Assembly (NCBI RefSeq): GCF_900116645.1
Contig: NZ_FPBO01000023.1
Span: 1 to 64,000, forward strand
Reading direction: 5' to 3'
DNA: 64,000 nucleotides
Source: Pseudoduganella namucuonensis
GTDB taxonomy: Bacteria; Pseudomonadota; Gammaproteobacteria; Burkholderiales; Burkholderiaceae_D
Shown here: positions 1 to 9,934 of the stretch, one piece after another
How the letters are laid out: each line of letters starts with the position of its first letter
Position numbering within the stretch: the stretch's first letter is position 1
The notes under the pieces: generated by a model
What the model saw: the letters and a program-made list of their open reading frames with translations, nothing else
What the model was told of the DNA's origin: nothing
The model's database searches: none
Program-made: the position numbers and the translations under genes

Positions 1-230
1 AGCGCTGCCGTCTCCAGCACCACTGCAAACTTGTCTTCCGAGGTCCATTCCTCGGCATTTTTCCCACTACCTGGCACAGGTATTCCTTGATTACGAAGTT
101 GACGGCGCCAAGTATAAAGGGTTTGCTCCGTGATCCCGCTCTCGCGGGCCAGCTCCGACACCAGCCGGTTTTGCGGCGGCATCATCTGCCGCAGTAGCGA
201 TTCTTTCCGTTCTGCTGAATACTGCCTCAC
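1..230 (-). CDS. IS3-family transposase OrfA-like protein (partial)
   Basis: A reading frame from a GTG at 230 runs off the left edge. The visible 76 or so residues begin VRQYSAERKESLLRQMMPP and include LVSELARESGITEQTLYTWR, a helix-turn-helix of the type found in OrfA proteins of IS3-like elements. They continue with a W-(S/T)-x-(E/R)-DKFAVVLETA segment that I also recognise from that group. OrfA binds the element ends and, with OrfB made by frameshifting, catalyses transposition. The GTG is preceded by a purine-rich AAGAGAG, supporting this start. The catalytic DDE part would be in OrfB beyond the window. Confidence 0.72.
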   Translation of the reverse strand, partial: MRQYSAERKESLLRQMMPPQNRLVSELARESGITEQTLYTWRRQLRNQGIPVPGSGKNAEEWTSEDKFAVVLETAA

Positions 231-296
231 ACGATCTCTCTTGCCCGCCCCCGATACGTTTCTACTTCGTCAGGTGACGCGACAACTATTCTGACA
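1..296 (-). mobile_element. 5' end of an IS3-like insertion sequence (partial)
   Basis: The left edge holds the start of an insertion sequence whose orfA reads leftward out of the window. The likely outer end is near 295-297. Read on the minus strand, the sequence there begins TGTCAGAATAG, and IS3-family elements typically begin with TG. The end lies directly against the conserved core of the Rhs gene, so the element probably inserted into rhs. The exact terminus, the matching inverted repeat and any target duplication cannot be checked because the other end is outside the window. Confidence 0.6.
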
Positions 297-3200
297 CCGG
301 GGGATCCCACAGTCCCAACGGATCTGTGTTCCTCAATGGATCTCCGCTCGCATAGCTGTAGCTATTGGCATTTTCTTCCGGCGAAATGGGATCGCTTTGG
401 ATATATCGTCCTAACGTTCCATCATAGTATCGATGCCAGTTATACCAAAGGCCAGATTCGGTGTCGTAGTATTGACCTGGAAAACCCAGATTCATTCCAC
501 CTATGTCGTCTGCCGCAACGCGCCGATCGAACACCGCGTTGTCTGCCCGCCAGACCACCCTGCCCGCCACATCGGTAAGCGCGCCCGGACGGCCCTGCCT
601 GTCGTTATGGCCAGCGTAGAACTTGCTGCCGCGCACCACTCCCAGCAACTCACCTCCCAACCAGACGTAGCTTGTCGTTTGACCCCCGATTTCCATAAGC
701 AGTTCCCCTTGCGAACCATAAATATAGGCCGTGCCTGTGGCAGCCTGCTTATGTGCACGCTGATTAAATGCATTGTTGCGGTAGACCCCAGCACTCGCAC
801 CGTTGATGTAGATACGAGCCAGGCGGTTGAAGGCGTCATATTCATAGAGGCGAGCGCCATTTTCGAACCAGTTTCCATCCACAAATCGCCGACCTTGTTA
901 TAGGTGAAGTTGCGCGACTTGCCACCGCCACGCCAAGAGAGCAGCCTGTTGCTTAGAGCGTCGACGGTTGTCGGATAACTGATACCAGCGCGTGTGTGGT
1001 CTATTCGGTTACCCGCCTTGTCCCAGGCGAACCCCTGCGGATCGTTCTGCTTGGCGACAGTGGCCAGGCGGTCCGCCGCGTCGTAGCGCAAGGTCTCGTT
1101 GAGCATTGGATAGACGTAATCGGTGATGGATTGTGTCGTGTCGACGTTCGTATAGTCGAAAGCCTGGTTATGCGCGCCCAAGCCGGCAAGGCGCGTGACG
1201 CGGCCATCCGTATCCAGCGTCACCAGCCTCGGAAGCCCATTGCCAAAGCGCCAAGCATAGCGGAGGCCGCTGACAGGCTGGTATTGGAAGCTATCCGCCA
1301 ACACGCCCCATCCGGCCAGACTGCTGCGCACTCGCGTCAGATTGCCGATCCCATCGTGGTCGTAGCCGATCGACATGCCGCTCGGATCACTGAAGCCCAG
1401 CAGCCGCCCGGCGCTGTCGTAGCTCCAGTTCAGGGCATAGGTCTGGCCCAAGATATTGCTAACCTTGGAGCGCAACTCCCCGGCCGCGGTGTAGTCGAAT
1501 GTGGTGCGGCCGGTTGCGTCGTCGACGCTTGTCAGCCTGCCCTTGCCGTACGCACCCTTATCGTAGGTGAAGCTTTCCGTGACATTCCCGCTGAAACGGT
1601 ACGTCGGACGGTCAAGGCTATCAAATCCGTATTGGACCATCTTACCGTCGGCGGTGGTGGAGCTGGCGAGCCTGCCGATCGCATCGTATTGGTAGGTGGT
1701 CAGCCCGGTATCGGGGCTGGCGGCGCTGGTGACGTCACCGAAGCCATTGTAAGTGTAGTTGGTACGTAGGCCGCGCGGATCCTGCACGAACTGCAATTGC
1801 CCTTCCGGATTGTAGTGCCACCGCGTCTCGCCGCCATCCGGGGCGATGCGCAGGATCAACCTGTTCTGGGCATCGTAATTGAAGCGCGTGACATGGCCGG
1901 CCGCGTCGGTCCGGCTCTTCAAATTGCCGTTGCCATCGTATCGGTAGTCGATGCGCTGGCCGTGATTGCCGATATCGGTATAGGGGCGTCCCAGGGAATC
2001 GAGTACGGTAGTGCTGCTGAACTGGCCGTCAGGGACGATCACGGGGACACTGCCGGTCCCGGGTGTGCGTCGTTCTGAACTTTTGCGGTAGGTGTTCTTC
2101 GGCACGTCGAGCGCCAGCGTCGCGAAGCGCTGCGCCGCGTCGCCAATTTTTTCCAGCCGCCCGCTGATGTTGTAACGATAGCGATCAACCCGGCCGTCCG
2201 CGTACGACACGTCCGTGAGTTGGCGGTTGTTATTGTAGGTGAATGTCGTCACCCGGTCCCCATTTGGCAAGTGCTGGGTTTGCCTGATGAGATTGCCTTT
2301 GGGATCGTAGCCGAAATCGGTCGCGATGCCGTTGAGGTCGATATGCCTGCCCGCAAGCCCCAGGGCGTTATGGTTGCTCCAGCTCTGCTGCTGCCCCAGA
2401 TAATTGGTGGTCGAGACAATGTTGCCCAGCGTGTCGTACTTGATGGTGGCGGTGACATTGCCCTCGGGAAGAACGCGTGTGACTGTGCGGGTCGCGATGG
2501 TGTTGTTCGGGTAGGTCGTGTAGCCATAGATTAGCTGACGTGTGGCTGACGATTTCAGATCGGTCCATGTCTCGGATTTGATCAGGCCAGCCTGGTATGC
2601 GTAATTGACCTTGGCGTAGGCTGTGTTCCCGGCGCCGCGAAACTCAGTTTGCACTATCTCGTCGCCGCTCCAGGTATGCGCCATGGTGGCGGCGTGCGCG
2701 GTGTTGGCGGCATTCGTGACGCTCACGAGTTTGCCGGCGACATCGAACGTGTAATCGGTCTTGTTGCCGTTCCAGTCGAGGGTATAGTCGACATAGCCGA
2801 GGCCGTCGTAAACGGTACGTGCGCTGGCCGCGGCACACGTGCCGGTCGCCGCGCGGGAGACGCTGGAAATCTTCAATGCCCCCTGAATCGGCACAAAACC
2901 ATAGGTGACAGGCTGGCCACGCAGATCCGTTACCTTGGTCTGGTTGGCTCCATATTCAAACGTTTCCTTTTCCTCACCGCTTTCCAGGCCACTCTCCTTC
3001 ACCCGGCGGTCCGCGTAGTAGCTGTAGCGGCTGTAGCGCTGGCCATTGATCTTCAGTCCGGTAAGCAGCGTGCCGTCCGCCGCTTCGTACAGGTATTCCC
3101 GAATATCCGGCGCCGTGCCCGGCGAGGTGACCTTGACGAGCATGCCGGCTCCGTTATACGCATAGGTCCAGATGCCACCTGCCGTGTCGCGTACCGTACT

Positions 3201-4065
3201 GACGCGCCCATTGCCTCCATATGTCAACTGGATGAACTGGCCCGCTGGGTTAGTTACCCTGCCAACCTTCGTGCCATCCAGGTAAGAAAACGTTAACACT
3301 GCGCCGGTCACATCGGTTGCGCTCTGTATGTAGCCACCGTTCGTGTAAGTCTGGGTTTTCTTGTTGTGGAAAAGCCGCCAGGAACTTCCATAGGTGAAAA
3401 TCAACTCGCCAGTGGCCGCCGCGCCATTTACGGCATATGTGTAGCGGTTAGCCTCATCCGTCCAACCGATGTATTTGTAGACATATTTCGTTCCGTCTTC
3501 ATCCGTGTAGGTCGCGGATGCGGGTATGCAGTCGCCGTTCGGTGTGTTGATGCAGTTGGCGAAGGTAAAAGGCAAGCCGAGGGAAATCGATACTGGCTAG
3601 CCAATGCGCGCCGAACATGCTGCCCGAGGCATGAATGCTGCGATAGGTGCGGTGCACGCCCAAGCCGTATTCTCCGCCGGAGGGGATGTCGAGCTCGGAA
3701 AGGTGTTTTTCTCCTGTAGCCAAGACGACCGGGTTGCTCGAAGAGGGCGATCCGCCTTCCATGACGCCGCAGTTCTTGTTGGAGTTGGCCGGCGAGGTGG
3801 GCTTGGCTTTTTGTCGGGGGCCGGGACCTGCGCTTTTTTCGGCGAAGGCGACGGCAACGCCGTAGGGCCCTTGAACGAATGATCGGATGTCGTTGCGCAA
3901 GATACCGTTGCCCGGACCCCGTTCGCCAAATATCTCGACGACGGCGACAAATTCGCCAGTGGAAGGCGGTTCGAGGGGCAGAACTTTGGGACGGTACCCG
4001 GATGGCGCCGCCGGGGCTGCCAACGTGGCCAGGATGACGCACAAACAAGGAAGCGACTTTTTCAT
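286..4065 (-). pseudogene. Rhs/YD-repeat protein, frameshifted twice and truncated by an IS
   Basis: One Rhs protein of about 1,260 residues is spread over three frames. The start is an ATG at 4065 with AAGGAG upstream and a Sec-type signal peptide (MKKSLPCLCVILATLAAPAAP). The N-terminal part carries NPVVLATGEKH and RTYRS, typical of the Rhs entry region. Near 3572 the frame shifts (SIDFPRL continues as PFTFANCINTPNG). A long stretch of YD repeats follows (YDPKGNL, YRYDGNGNL, YDAQNRL), and near 885 it shifts again (FTYNKVGD continues as DGNWFENGARLYEYDAFNRL). It ends with the core motif SDPI...NTDPLGL, then only WDPPVSE and a stop. The variable toxic tip expected after DPLGL is missing, and the last codons plus the stop seem to come from the IS end. 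Rhs proteins are secreted, shell-forming toxin carriers. One or both frameshifts could be sequencing errors. Confidence 0.8.
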
Positions 4066-4291
4066 AAGGCTCCTTATCGAGAGGCCAGAAATTCTGGGAT
4101 GCAACTGATGGTGGAGCTAAGGAGTATGATTCGGGCCGAAAATTTCCATTTGACAACTATCAACTTGTAGTCCCGATGCCGCGCCTTGCCTTGAATGGGC
4201 TACCTTGTGCCGGTAAAGCCCCCGAGCCAAGCCCAGCCCCCCCTCTATGAGCGCAAGCCACAGTAATCCCTCTGTAGAGCACCGGGTCGTT

Positions 4292-4297
4292 TATAAT
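4292..4297 (+). promoter_or_regulatory. Candidate -10 box for map
   Basis: TATAAT lies 35 bases before the map start codon, which would give a short leader of about 28 bases. No convincing -35 hexamer is seen at the expected spacing. The 266 bases between the rhs start (4065) and map hold no other gene. Confidence 0.4.
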
Positions 4298-4331
4298 TTC
4301 GCCTATACATTCCTCACAGATTACCTACCCC

Positions 4332-5159
4332 ATGGCTATTACCATCAATACCCCGGCAGACATCGAAGGCATGCGCCTGGCGGGCCGCCTCGGCGCCGAG
4401 GTGCTGGACTACATCACCCCCTTCGTCAAACCCGGCGTGACCACGGGCGAACTGGACCGCCTGTGCCACGAGTACATGACCAATGTGCAGGGCACCATCC
4501 CGGCGCCGCTGAACTACTGCCCGCCCGGCTACACGCCCTACCCCAAGGCCATCTGCACCTCCGTCAACGACGTGATCTGCCACGGCATCCCGGGCGACAA
4601 GGTGCTCAAGAGCGGCGACGTGGTCAACCTGGACATCACCGTCATCAAGGATGGCTACCACGGCGACAACAGCCGCATGTTCTTCGTCGGCGAGCCGTCG
4701 ATCCTGGCCAAGCGCCTGTCCGAGGTCACCTATGAATGCATGTGGCTGGGCATCTCCAAGGTGAAGCCGGGCGCGCACCTGGGCGACATCGGCCACGTGA
4801 TCCAGCAGCACGCGGAAAAGGCCGGCTACAGCGTGGTGCGCGAGTTCTGCGGCCACGGCATCGGCAAGGTGTTCCACGAGGAGCCGCAGGTGCTGCACTA
4901 CGGCCGCCCCGGCACGCTGGACGAGCTGAAGCCGGGCATGATCTTCACCATCGAGCCGATGATCAACGCCGGCCGCCGCGAGATCCGCGAAATGGGTGAC
5001 GGCTGGACCATCAAAACCAAGGACCGCAGCCTGTCCGCCCAGTGGGAGCACACGGTGCTGGTGACCGAGACCGGCTACGAGGTGCTGACCATGTCGGCCG
5101 GCACGCCGCCGCCGCCGGCCATCGTGGCCGCCCAGGCCGCGCAAGCCGTTCCGGCCTGA
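4332..5159 (+). CDS. map: Type I methionine aminopeptidase
   Basis: This 275-residue cytoplasmic metalloenzyme removes the initiator methionine from new proteins. It covers the whole family length. The five metal ligands of the pita-bread fold are all visible: D101 (NLDIT), D112 (GDNSR), H175 (CGHGIG), E208 (FTIEPM) and E239 (WEHT). The substrate-contact His84 (ICHGIP) is also present. There is a short Ala/Pro-rich tail after residue 255. It is followed five bases later by glnD, the order seen in many proteobacteria, and the two are probably cotranscribed. The ATG at 4332 has no strong ribosome site, but the alignment start fits the family. Confidence 0.97.
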   Translation: MAITINTPADIEGMRLAGRLGAEVLDYITPFVKPGVTTGELDRLCHEYMTNVQGTIPAPLNYCPPGYTPYPKAICTSVNDVICHGIPGDKVLKSGDVVNLDITVIKDGYHGDNSRMFFVGEPSILAKRLSEVTYECMWLGISKVKPGAHLGDIGHVIQQHAEKAGYSVVREFCGHGIGKVFHEEPQVLHYGRPGTLDELKPGMIFTIEPMINAGRREIREMGDGWTIKTKDRSLSAQWEHTVLVTETGYEVLTMSAGTPPPPAIVAAQAAQAVPA

Positions 5160-5164
5160 GCGCC

Positions 5165-7747
5165 ATGCCGCAGGCCGCCATGAAGAAGGAGCTGCGCGAG
5201 CAGCTCAAGAGCCAGCTCAAGTCCGGACGCCAGATGGTGGTGTCCGGTTTCCAGCAGGACGGCATGCCCGAGAAGCTGCTGCGCAACCTGCGCCAGGTGG
5301 TGGACGGCGTGCTGGTCAACGCCTGGGAAGAGGCCGCGCTGCCGCCCGAGACCGCGCTGGTGGCCGTGGGCGGCTTCGGCCGCGGCGAGCTGTTCCCCTA
5401 CTCCGACGTCGATCTGCTGATCCTGCTGCACGAGGCGCCCAGCGCGGACACCCGCGCCCGCCTGGAGGAGCTGGTGCAGCTGCTGTGGGACCTGGGCCTG
5501 GAGATCGGCTCGTCCATCCGCACCGTCGACGAGTGCATGAGCGAGTCGCGGGCCGACATCACCGTGCAGACCAGCCTGCTGGAGGCGCGCCTGGTGTGCG
5601 GCAACCAGGCCCTGTTCGAGGAACTGCAGGCGCGCTACGACGCGGCCATGGACCCGCAGGCCTTCTTCCACGCCAAGATGCTGGAGATGCGCCAGCGCCA
5701 CGCGAAATACGAGGACACCCCGTTCGCGCTGGAGCCGAACTGCAAGGAGAGCCCCGGCGGCCTGCGCGACCTGCAGGTGATCCTGTGGATGGCGCGCGCG
5801 GCCGGCCTGGCCAGCTCCTGGCGCACCTTGGCCACCCGCGGCCTGATCACGCAGACCGAGGCCAAGCAGCTGATGGAGAAGGAGCGCGCCTTCAAGGACA
5901 TCCGCGTGCGCCTGCACCTGCACGCCGGACGGCGCGAGGACCGCCTGGTGTTCGACGTGCAGACCGCGATCGCCGAATCGATCGGCCTGCAGGCCACCGG
6001 CAGCGGCGCCCACATGCGCCGCGCCAGCGAATACCTGATGCAGCGCTACTACTGGGCCGCCAAGACGGTGACGCAGCTGAACACCATCCTGCTGCAGAAC
6101 ATCGAGGCGCAGCTGTTCCCGCAGGAGGAGGCGCCGGTCAAGATCAACGCCCGCTTCAACGAGGTGAACGGCTTCATCGACATCGCCGCCGACGACACCT
6201 TCGAGCGCACGCCCTCGGCCATGCTGGAGGTGTTCGTGCTGATGACCGAGCGCCCCGCGCTGAAGGGCATGACGGCCCGCGCCACGCGCGCGTTGTGGCA
6301 CGAGCGCTTCAAGATCGACGCGGCCTTCCGCCAGGACCCGTTGAACCGCGCCTACTTCCTGCGCATCCTGCAGGCGCCGGTCGGCATGCTGCACGCGCTG
6401 CGGCGCATGAACGAGCTGTCGGTGCTGGGCCGCTACCTGCCCAACTTCCGCAAGATCGTCGGCCAGATGCAGCACGACCTGTTCCACGTGTACACCGTGG
6501 ACCAGCACATCCTGATGGTGGTGCGCAACATGCGCCGCTTCACGATGACCGAGCACGCGCACGAGTACCCGTTCTGCAGCCAGCTGATGGCCAACTTCCC
6601 CAACCACTGGCTGCTGTACGTGGCGGCGCTGTTCCACGACATCGCCAAGGGCCGCGGCGGCGACCACTCCAAGCTGGGCGTGGCCGACGTGACGCAGTTC
6701 TGCGGGGAGCACGGCATCGCCGGCGAGGACACCGAACTGGTGGCCTTCCTGGTCGAGCAGCACCTGACCATGTCGCAGGTGGCGCAGAAGCAGGACCTGT
6801 CCGATCCGGACGTGATCCAGGCATTCGCCAAGCTGGTCAAGGACGAGCGCCACCTGACGGCGCTGTACCTGCTGACGGTGTCCGACATCCGCGGCACCAG
6901 CCCCAAGGTGTGGAACGCCTGGAAGGCCAAGCTGCTGGAGGACCTGTACCGCATGACCCTGCGCGTGCTGGGCGGCGAGCCGCATTCGGCCGACCGCGAA
7001 CTGAAGAACCGCCAGCAGGAGGCGCTGGCCACGCTGCGCCTGTACGGCCTGCAGCCGGACGCGCACGAGGCGCTGTGGAAGCAGCTGGACGTGGCCTATT
7101 TCCTGCGCCACGACGCCTCCGACATCGCCTGGCAGACGCGCGCGCTGTACGACCGCCTGGACAGCCCAAGGCCGGTGGTCAAGTGCCGCCTGGCGCCGAT
7201 CGGCGAGGGCTTGCAGATCGCCGTCTACGTGCACGACCAGCCGGACCTGTTCGCGCGCATCTGCAGCTATTTCGACCGCAAGAACTTCAGCATCCTGGAC
7301 GCCAAGATCCACACCACCAAGCACGGCTACGCGCTGGACACCTTCCTGGTGACCGAGCAGAGCTTCGCCAAGAGCTACCGCGACATCATCAACCTGATCG
7401 AGCACGAGCTGTGCGAGCTGCTGAGCACGCAGTCGCCGCTGCCGGCGCCCACCAAGGGCCGGCTGTCGCGCCTGTCGCGCACCTTCCCGATCCAGCCCAC
7501 CGTGGACCTGCGCCCGGACGAGCGCGGCCAGTACTACCTGCTGTCGATCGCCGCCAACGACCGCACCGGGCTGCTGTACTCGATCGCCAACGTGTTGACC
7601 AAGTACCGCATCAACCTGCACACGGCCAAGGTCATGACCCTGGGCGAGCGGGTCGAGGACGTGTTCCTGGTCGACGGCGCCGCGCTCAACAACGCGCGCA
7701 ACCAGCTGCAGCTGGAAACCGATTTACTCGAGGCGCTCAAGGTCTGA
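5165..7747 (+). CDS. glnD: Bifunctional uridylyltransferase/uridylyl-removing enzyme GlnD
   Basis: GlnD (860 residues) senses glutamine and adds or removes UMP on PII signalling proteins, so controlling nitrogen assimilation. The N-terminal nucleotidyltransferase signature GGFGRGEL (residues 69-76) with D81 and D83 is intact. The HD-type hydrolase domain for UMP removal is marked by H491-D492 (LFHDIAKGRGGDHS). Two ACT domains lie at the C-terminus, one from about residue 680 and one ending the protein. The ATG at 5165 is chosen because it follows the map stop by five bases and gives the family N-terminus; the ATG at 5180 is an alternative. The open frame extends upstream into map but that part is not conserved. 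Confidence 0.97.
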   Translation: MPQAAMKKELREQLKSQLKSGRQMVVSGFQQDGMPEKLLRNLRQVVDGVLVNAWEEAALPPETALVAVGGFGRGELFPYSDVDLLILLHEAPSADTRARLEELVQLLWDLGLEIGSSIRTVDECMSESRADITVQTSLLEARLVCGNQALFEELQARYDAAMDPQAFFHAKMLEMRQRHAKYEDTPFALEPNCKESPGGLRDLQVILWMARAAGLASSWRTLATRGLITQTEAKQLMEKERAFKDIRVRLHLHAGRREDRLVFDVQTAIAESIGLQATGSGAHMRRASEYLMQRYYWAAKTVTQLNTILLQNIEAQLFPQEEAPVKINARFNEVNGFIDIAADDTFERTPSAMLEVFVLMTERPALKGMTARATRALWHERFKIDAAFRQDPLNRAYFLRILQAPVGMLHALRRMNELSVLGRYLPNFRKIVGQMQHDLFHVYTVDQHILMVVRNMRRFTMTEHAHEYPFCSQLMANFPNHWLLYVAALFHDIAKGRGGDHSKLGVADVTQFCGEHGIAGEDTELVAFLVEQHLTMSQVAQKQDLSDPDVIQAFAKLVKDERHLTALYLLTVSDIRGTSPKVWNAWKAKLLEDLYRMTLRVLGGEPHSADRELKNRQQEALATLRLYGLQPDAHEALWKQLDVAYFLRHDASDIAWQTRALYDRLDSPRPVVKCRLAPIGEGLQIAVYVHDQPDLFARICSYFDRKNFSILDAKIHTTKHGYALDTFLVTEQSFAKSYRDIINLIEHELCELLSTQSPLPAPTKGRLSRLSRTFPIQPTVDLRPDERGQYYLLSIAANDRTGLLYSIANVLTKYRINLHTAKVMTLGERVEDVFLVDGAALNNARNQLQLETDLLEALKV

Positions 7748-7774
7748 GCCCCCTCACTTTCCGAAATCCTAGAA

Positions 7775-8524
7775 ATGTCAGAAGAACTGTTACGCTTGTC
7801 CAAACGCATGTCCGAACTGGGCCTGTGCTCCCGCCGCGAAGCCGATGAGTGGATCGCGCGCGGCTGGGTGCGCGTGGACGGCAAGGTGGTGTCCGAACTG
7901 GGCACCAAGATTTACCCCAGCCAGCGCGTGACGGTCGAGCGCCAGGCCGCGGCCGAGCAATCGAAGCGCGTCACCATCCTGATCAACAAGCCGGTGGGCT
8001 ACGTCAGCGGCCAGGCCGAGGACGGCTACACGCCGGCCGTGGCCCTGGTCAAGCCGGAAAACCGCTGGGCCGAGTGCCAGGCCCCGGAACAGTTCCACCC
8101 CACCCAGCTGCGCAGCCTGGTGCCGGCCGGCCGCCTGGACATCGACTCGGTCGGTCTGCTGGTGCTGACCCAGGACGGCCGCGTCGCCAAGCAGCTGATC
8201 GGCGAGCACACCGACATCGACAAGGAATACCTGGTGCGGGTACAGTACACCAAGGGCGACAAGCTGCCGGACGCCGACCTGCGCAAGCTGTGCCACGGCC
8301 TGTGGATGGACGGCAAGCCGCTGCTGCCGGCCAAGGTGCGCTGGCAGAACGAGGACCAGCTCAGTTTCACCTTGCGCGAGGGTAAGAAACGCCAGATCCG
8401 CCGCATGTGCGAGATGGTGGGCCTGAAGGTGCTGGGCCTGAAGCGGGTGCGCATCGGCAAGGTCAAGCTGGGTCACCTGCCCGAGGGCCAGTGGCGCTAC
8501 CTGCGCGCGGACGAGCAGTTTTAA
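7775..8524 (+). CDS. RsuA/RluF-family rRNA pseudouridine synthase
   Basis: A 249-residue protein that converts a uridine in ribosomal RNA to pseudouridine. An S4 RNA-binding domain occupies about residues 1-60 (RLSKRMSELGLCSRREADEW). The catalytic domain follows, with the family signature AGRLDIDSVGLLVLT and catalytic Asp122. The late motif GKKRQIRRMCEMVGLKVLGL is also typical of the RsuA/RluB/E/F family. The S4 plus short catalytic domain fits RluF best, but the exact target base cannot be read from sequence. It lies 27 bases after glnD and probably ends that operon; an inverted repeat follows the stop. Confidence 0.88.
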   Translation: MSEELLRLSKRMSELGLCSRREADEWIARGWVRVDGKVVSELGTKIYPSQRVTVERQAAAEQSKRVTILINKPVGYVSGQAEDGYTPAVALVKPENRWAECQAPEQFHPTQLRSLVPAGRLDIDSVGLLVLTQDGRVAKQLIGEHTDIDKEYLVRVQYTKGDKLPDADLRKLCHGLWMDGKPLLPAKVRWQNEDQLSFTLREGKKRQIRRMCEMVGLKVLGLKRVRIGKVKLGHLPEGQWRYLRADEQF

Positions 8525-8555
8525 AACCACACTCGCGTCGGTAAACCGTGGTTTT
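8523..8555 (+). terminator. Hairpin overlapping the pseudouridine synthase stop
   Basis: Arms AAAACCAC (8523-8530) and GTGGTTTT (8548-8555) form a perfect 8-bp stem whose right arm ends in T's. It begins within the stop codon. The stem is short and AT-rich at its base, so it is a moderate terminator candidate. A second small hairpin, CTTGCC-ATTT-GGCAAG, follows at once. Confidence 0.5.
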
Positions 8556-8642
8556 CTTGCCATTTGGCAAGCAAATCGCCGCGGATGCTGTAAACTGTTG
8601 CGACCGGATTGACACTTTCCACAATCATAGAGACTCCCCGTT

Positions 8643-9407
8643 GTGAACGATCCCATTCCTAACGAATTCCGCAAGGGTCCGCCCGCGTTGATCGACGCGG
8701 TGGAGCCGATCGCGCCCGGTTCCAAGCCGCACGACATGACGAACCCGGACGACATCGGCGATTCGCTGACCATCCTGGCCGAGAATGGCGATCCGATTTC
8801 GGTGTACCCCAGCGGCACCGGCGAGGTGCTGGTGGCGCGCATCCTGTCGGTGCATCCGGAGGAGCCGCACTGGGTGCTGGAATTGAACGAGGGCGACGCC
8901 CTCCCGCCCGGCAACGCCACCTTCGTCACGTGGCTGCGCAGCGCCAAGTTCCAGTTCGCGCTGGCGCGCGAGGAGTGGACGCCGCTGCCGGACCAGCCCA
9001 ACCTGATCCCGCTGGACTTCCCGGAAAAATGCCTGGTGCTGAACCGGCGCGCCGCCGCGCGGCTGGAGACGCCGCTGGGCATCTACTTCACCGCGTCGTT
9101 CGTCATGAACGGCAAGCCTTACGAGCTGCAGCTGTACGACGTGTCGCAGGGCGGCATCGGCATGCGCTGCGCGCCGCGCGACGCGCAGGGCCTGCACGTG
9201 GGGCGCAAGCTGCAGCGCGTGCGCCTGGAACTGGGGCCGGACGCCGTCATCATCGCCGACCTGGAGATCCGCCTGTCGCGCACCTACCGCTCCTTCCTGC
9301 TGGGCGAGCAGGTGCAGATAGGCTGCCAGTTCCTCAACATCTCGCCGCAGATGCAGGAAGAGCTGACCAAACAGATCGACCGCATGAACAGCCGCCACCG
9401 GCGGTAG
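8643..9407 (+). CDS. ycgR: YcgR-type flagellar brake protein with PilZ domain
   Basis: This 254-residue cytoplasmic protein is predicted to bind cyclic di-GMP and slow the flagellar motor. About residues 35-130 match the YcgR N-terminal domain. The C-terminal PilZ domain has the ligand signature RxxxR (R136-R140, in NRRAAAR) and the DxSxxG element (D166-S168-G171, DVSQGG). The start is a GTG at 8643; upstream in-frame starts are absent. It stands alone, so its link to flagella here rests on family knowledge only. The gene symbol is given for family resemblance. Confidence 0.85.
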   Translation: MNDPIPNEFRKGPPALIDAVEPIAPGSKPHDMTNPDDIGDSLTILAENGDPISVYPSGTGEVLVARILSVHPEEPHWVLELNEGDALPPGNATFVTWLRSAKFQFALAREEWTPLPDQPNLIPLDFPEKCLVLNRRAAARLETPLGIYFTASFVMNGKPYELQLYDVSQGGIGMRCAPRDAQGLHVGRKLQRVRLELGPDAVIIADLEIRLSRTYRSFLLGEQVQIGCQFLNISPQMQEELTKQIDRMNSRHRR

Positions 9408-9415
9408 GCGCCGCC

Positions 9416-9435
9416 GTTCCCGCGCGCGCGGGAAC
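9416..9435. terminator. Perfect GC-rich palindrome between convergent genes
   Basis: A 20-base perfect palindrome with GTTCCCGCGC as half-site lies eight bases after ycgR, between it and the opposing gene at 9471. It may end transcription from either side, but no T-run follows. Confidence 0.4.
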
Positions 9436-9470
9436 CCGGGTTCGCGGCGCGCGCCCCTTTCTCGTTATCC

Positions 9471-9863
9471 TCAGCGCATCGCCGCCAGGCGCTGCCCGTG
9501 CAGCGCGTCGGCAAGCTGCATGGCGGCGCGGGCCGCCTTCAGCGTCTGCACGTCGCGCTCCATCGGATGCGTGGCCGGCGCCGGCTGGGGCGGCAACGGG
9601 CGGCGCGCCACGGTCGGCAACTCGTTGGCCGACAGCGTGATGCGCGTGATGCTGCCCTGGGCGCGCTGCTCGGGCGCCGGCGCGGCGGCGGCGGGGTCGA
9701 TGGAGGCCTGCACCGGCGGCGGCGCATCCCCCAGTTCGGTCTGCGCGGCGGGGGCCGGCAGCATCACCACTTCAGTGGCCGGAGCCTGCGCGCGCGCGGG
9801 CCCGATGGACATGACCAGCACGCAAGCGCGCAAAATCAGACGGGTGGCGGTGTCGCGGTTCAT
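9471..9863 (-). CDS. Small exported protein of unknown function
   Basis: I do not recognise this 130-residue protein. It starts with a plausible Sec signal peptide (hydrophobic stretch about residues 8-20, likely cleavage after ARAQA near 26). The next 45 residues are rich in Pro and Ala and look disordered, followed by a short charged segment ending LHGQRLAAMR. It is convergent with ycgR. Codon use matches the neighbours. It could be a periplasmic structural or linker protein; no function is assigned. Confidence 0.6.
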   Translation of the reverse strand: MNRDTATRLILRACVLVMSIGPARAQAPATEVVMLPAPAAQTELGDAPPPVQASIDPAAAAPAPEQRAQGSITRITLSANELPTVARRPLPPQPAPATHPMERDVQTLKAARAAMQLADALHGQRLAAMR

Positions 9864-9934
9864 GGCGTTCTCCTCTTTCGGGGTGTGGTGCCATGATGCC
9901 GCGCCGCCCGGTGGCGGTCTGTGCGGAGCCTAAC

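Noticed and set aside
5075..7621. An 848-codon open frame on the minus strand opposite glnD
   Set aside because: GlnD motifs are complete on the plus strand; the antisense product is low-complexity.
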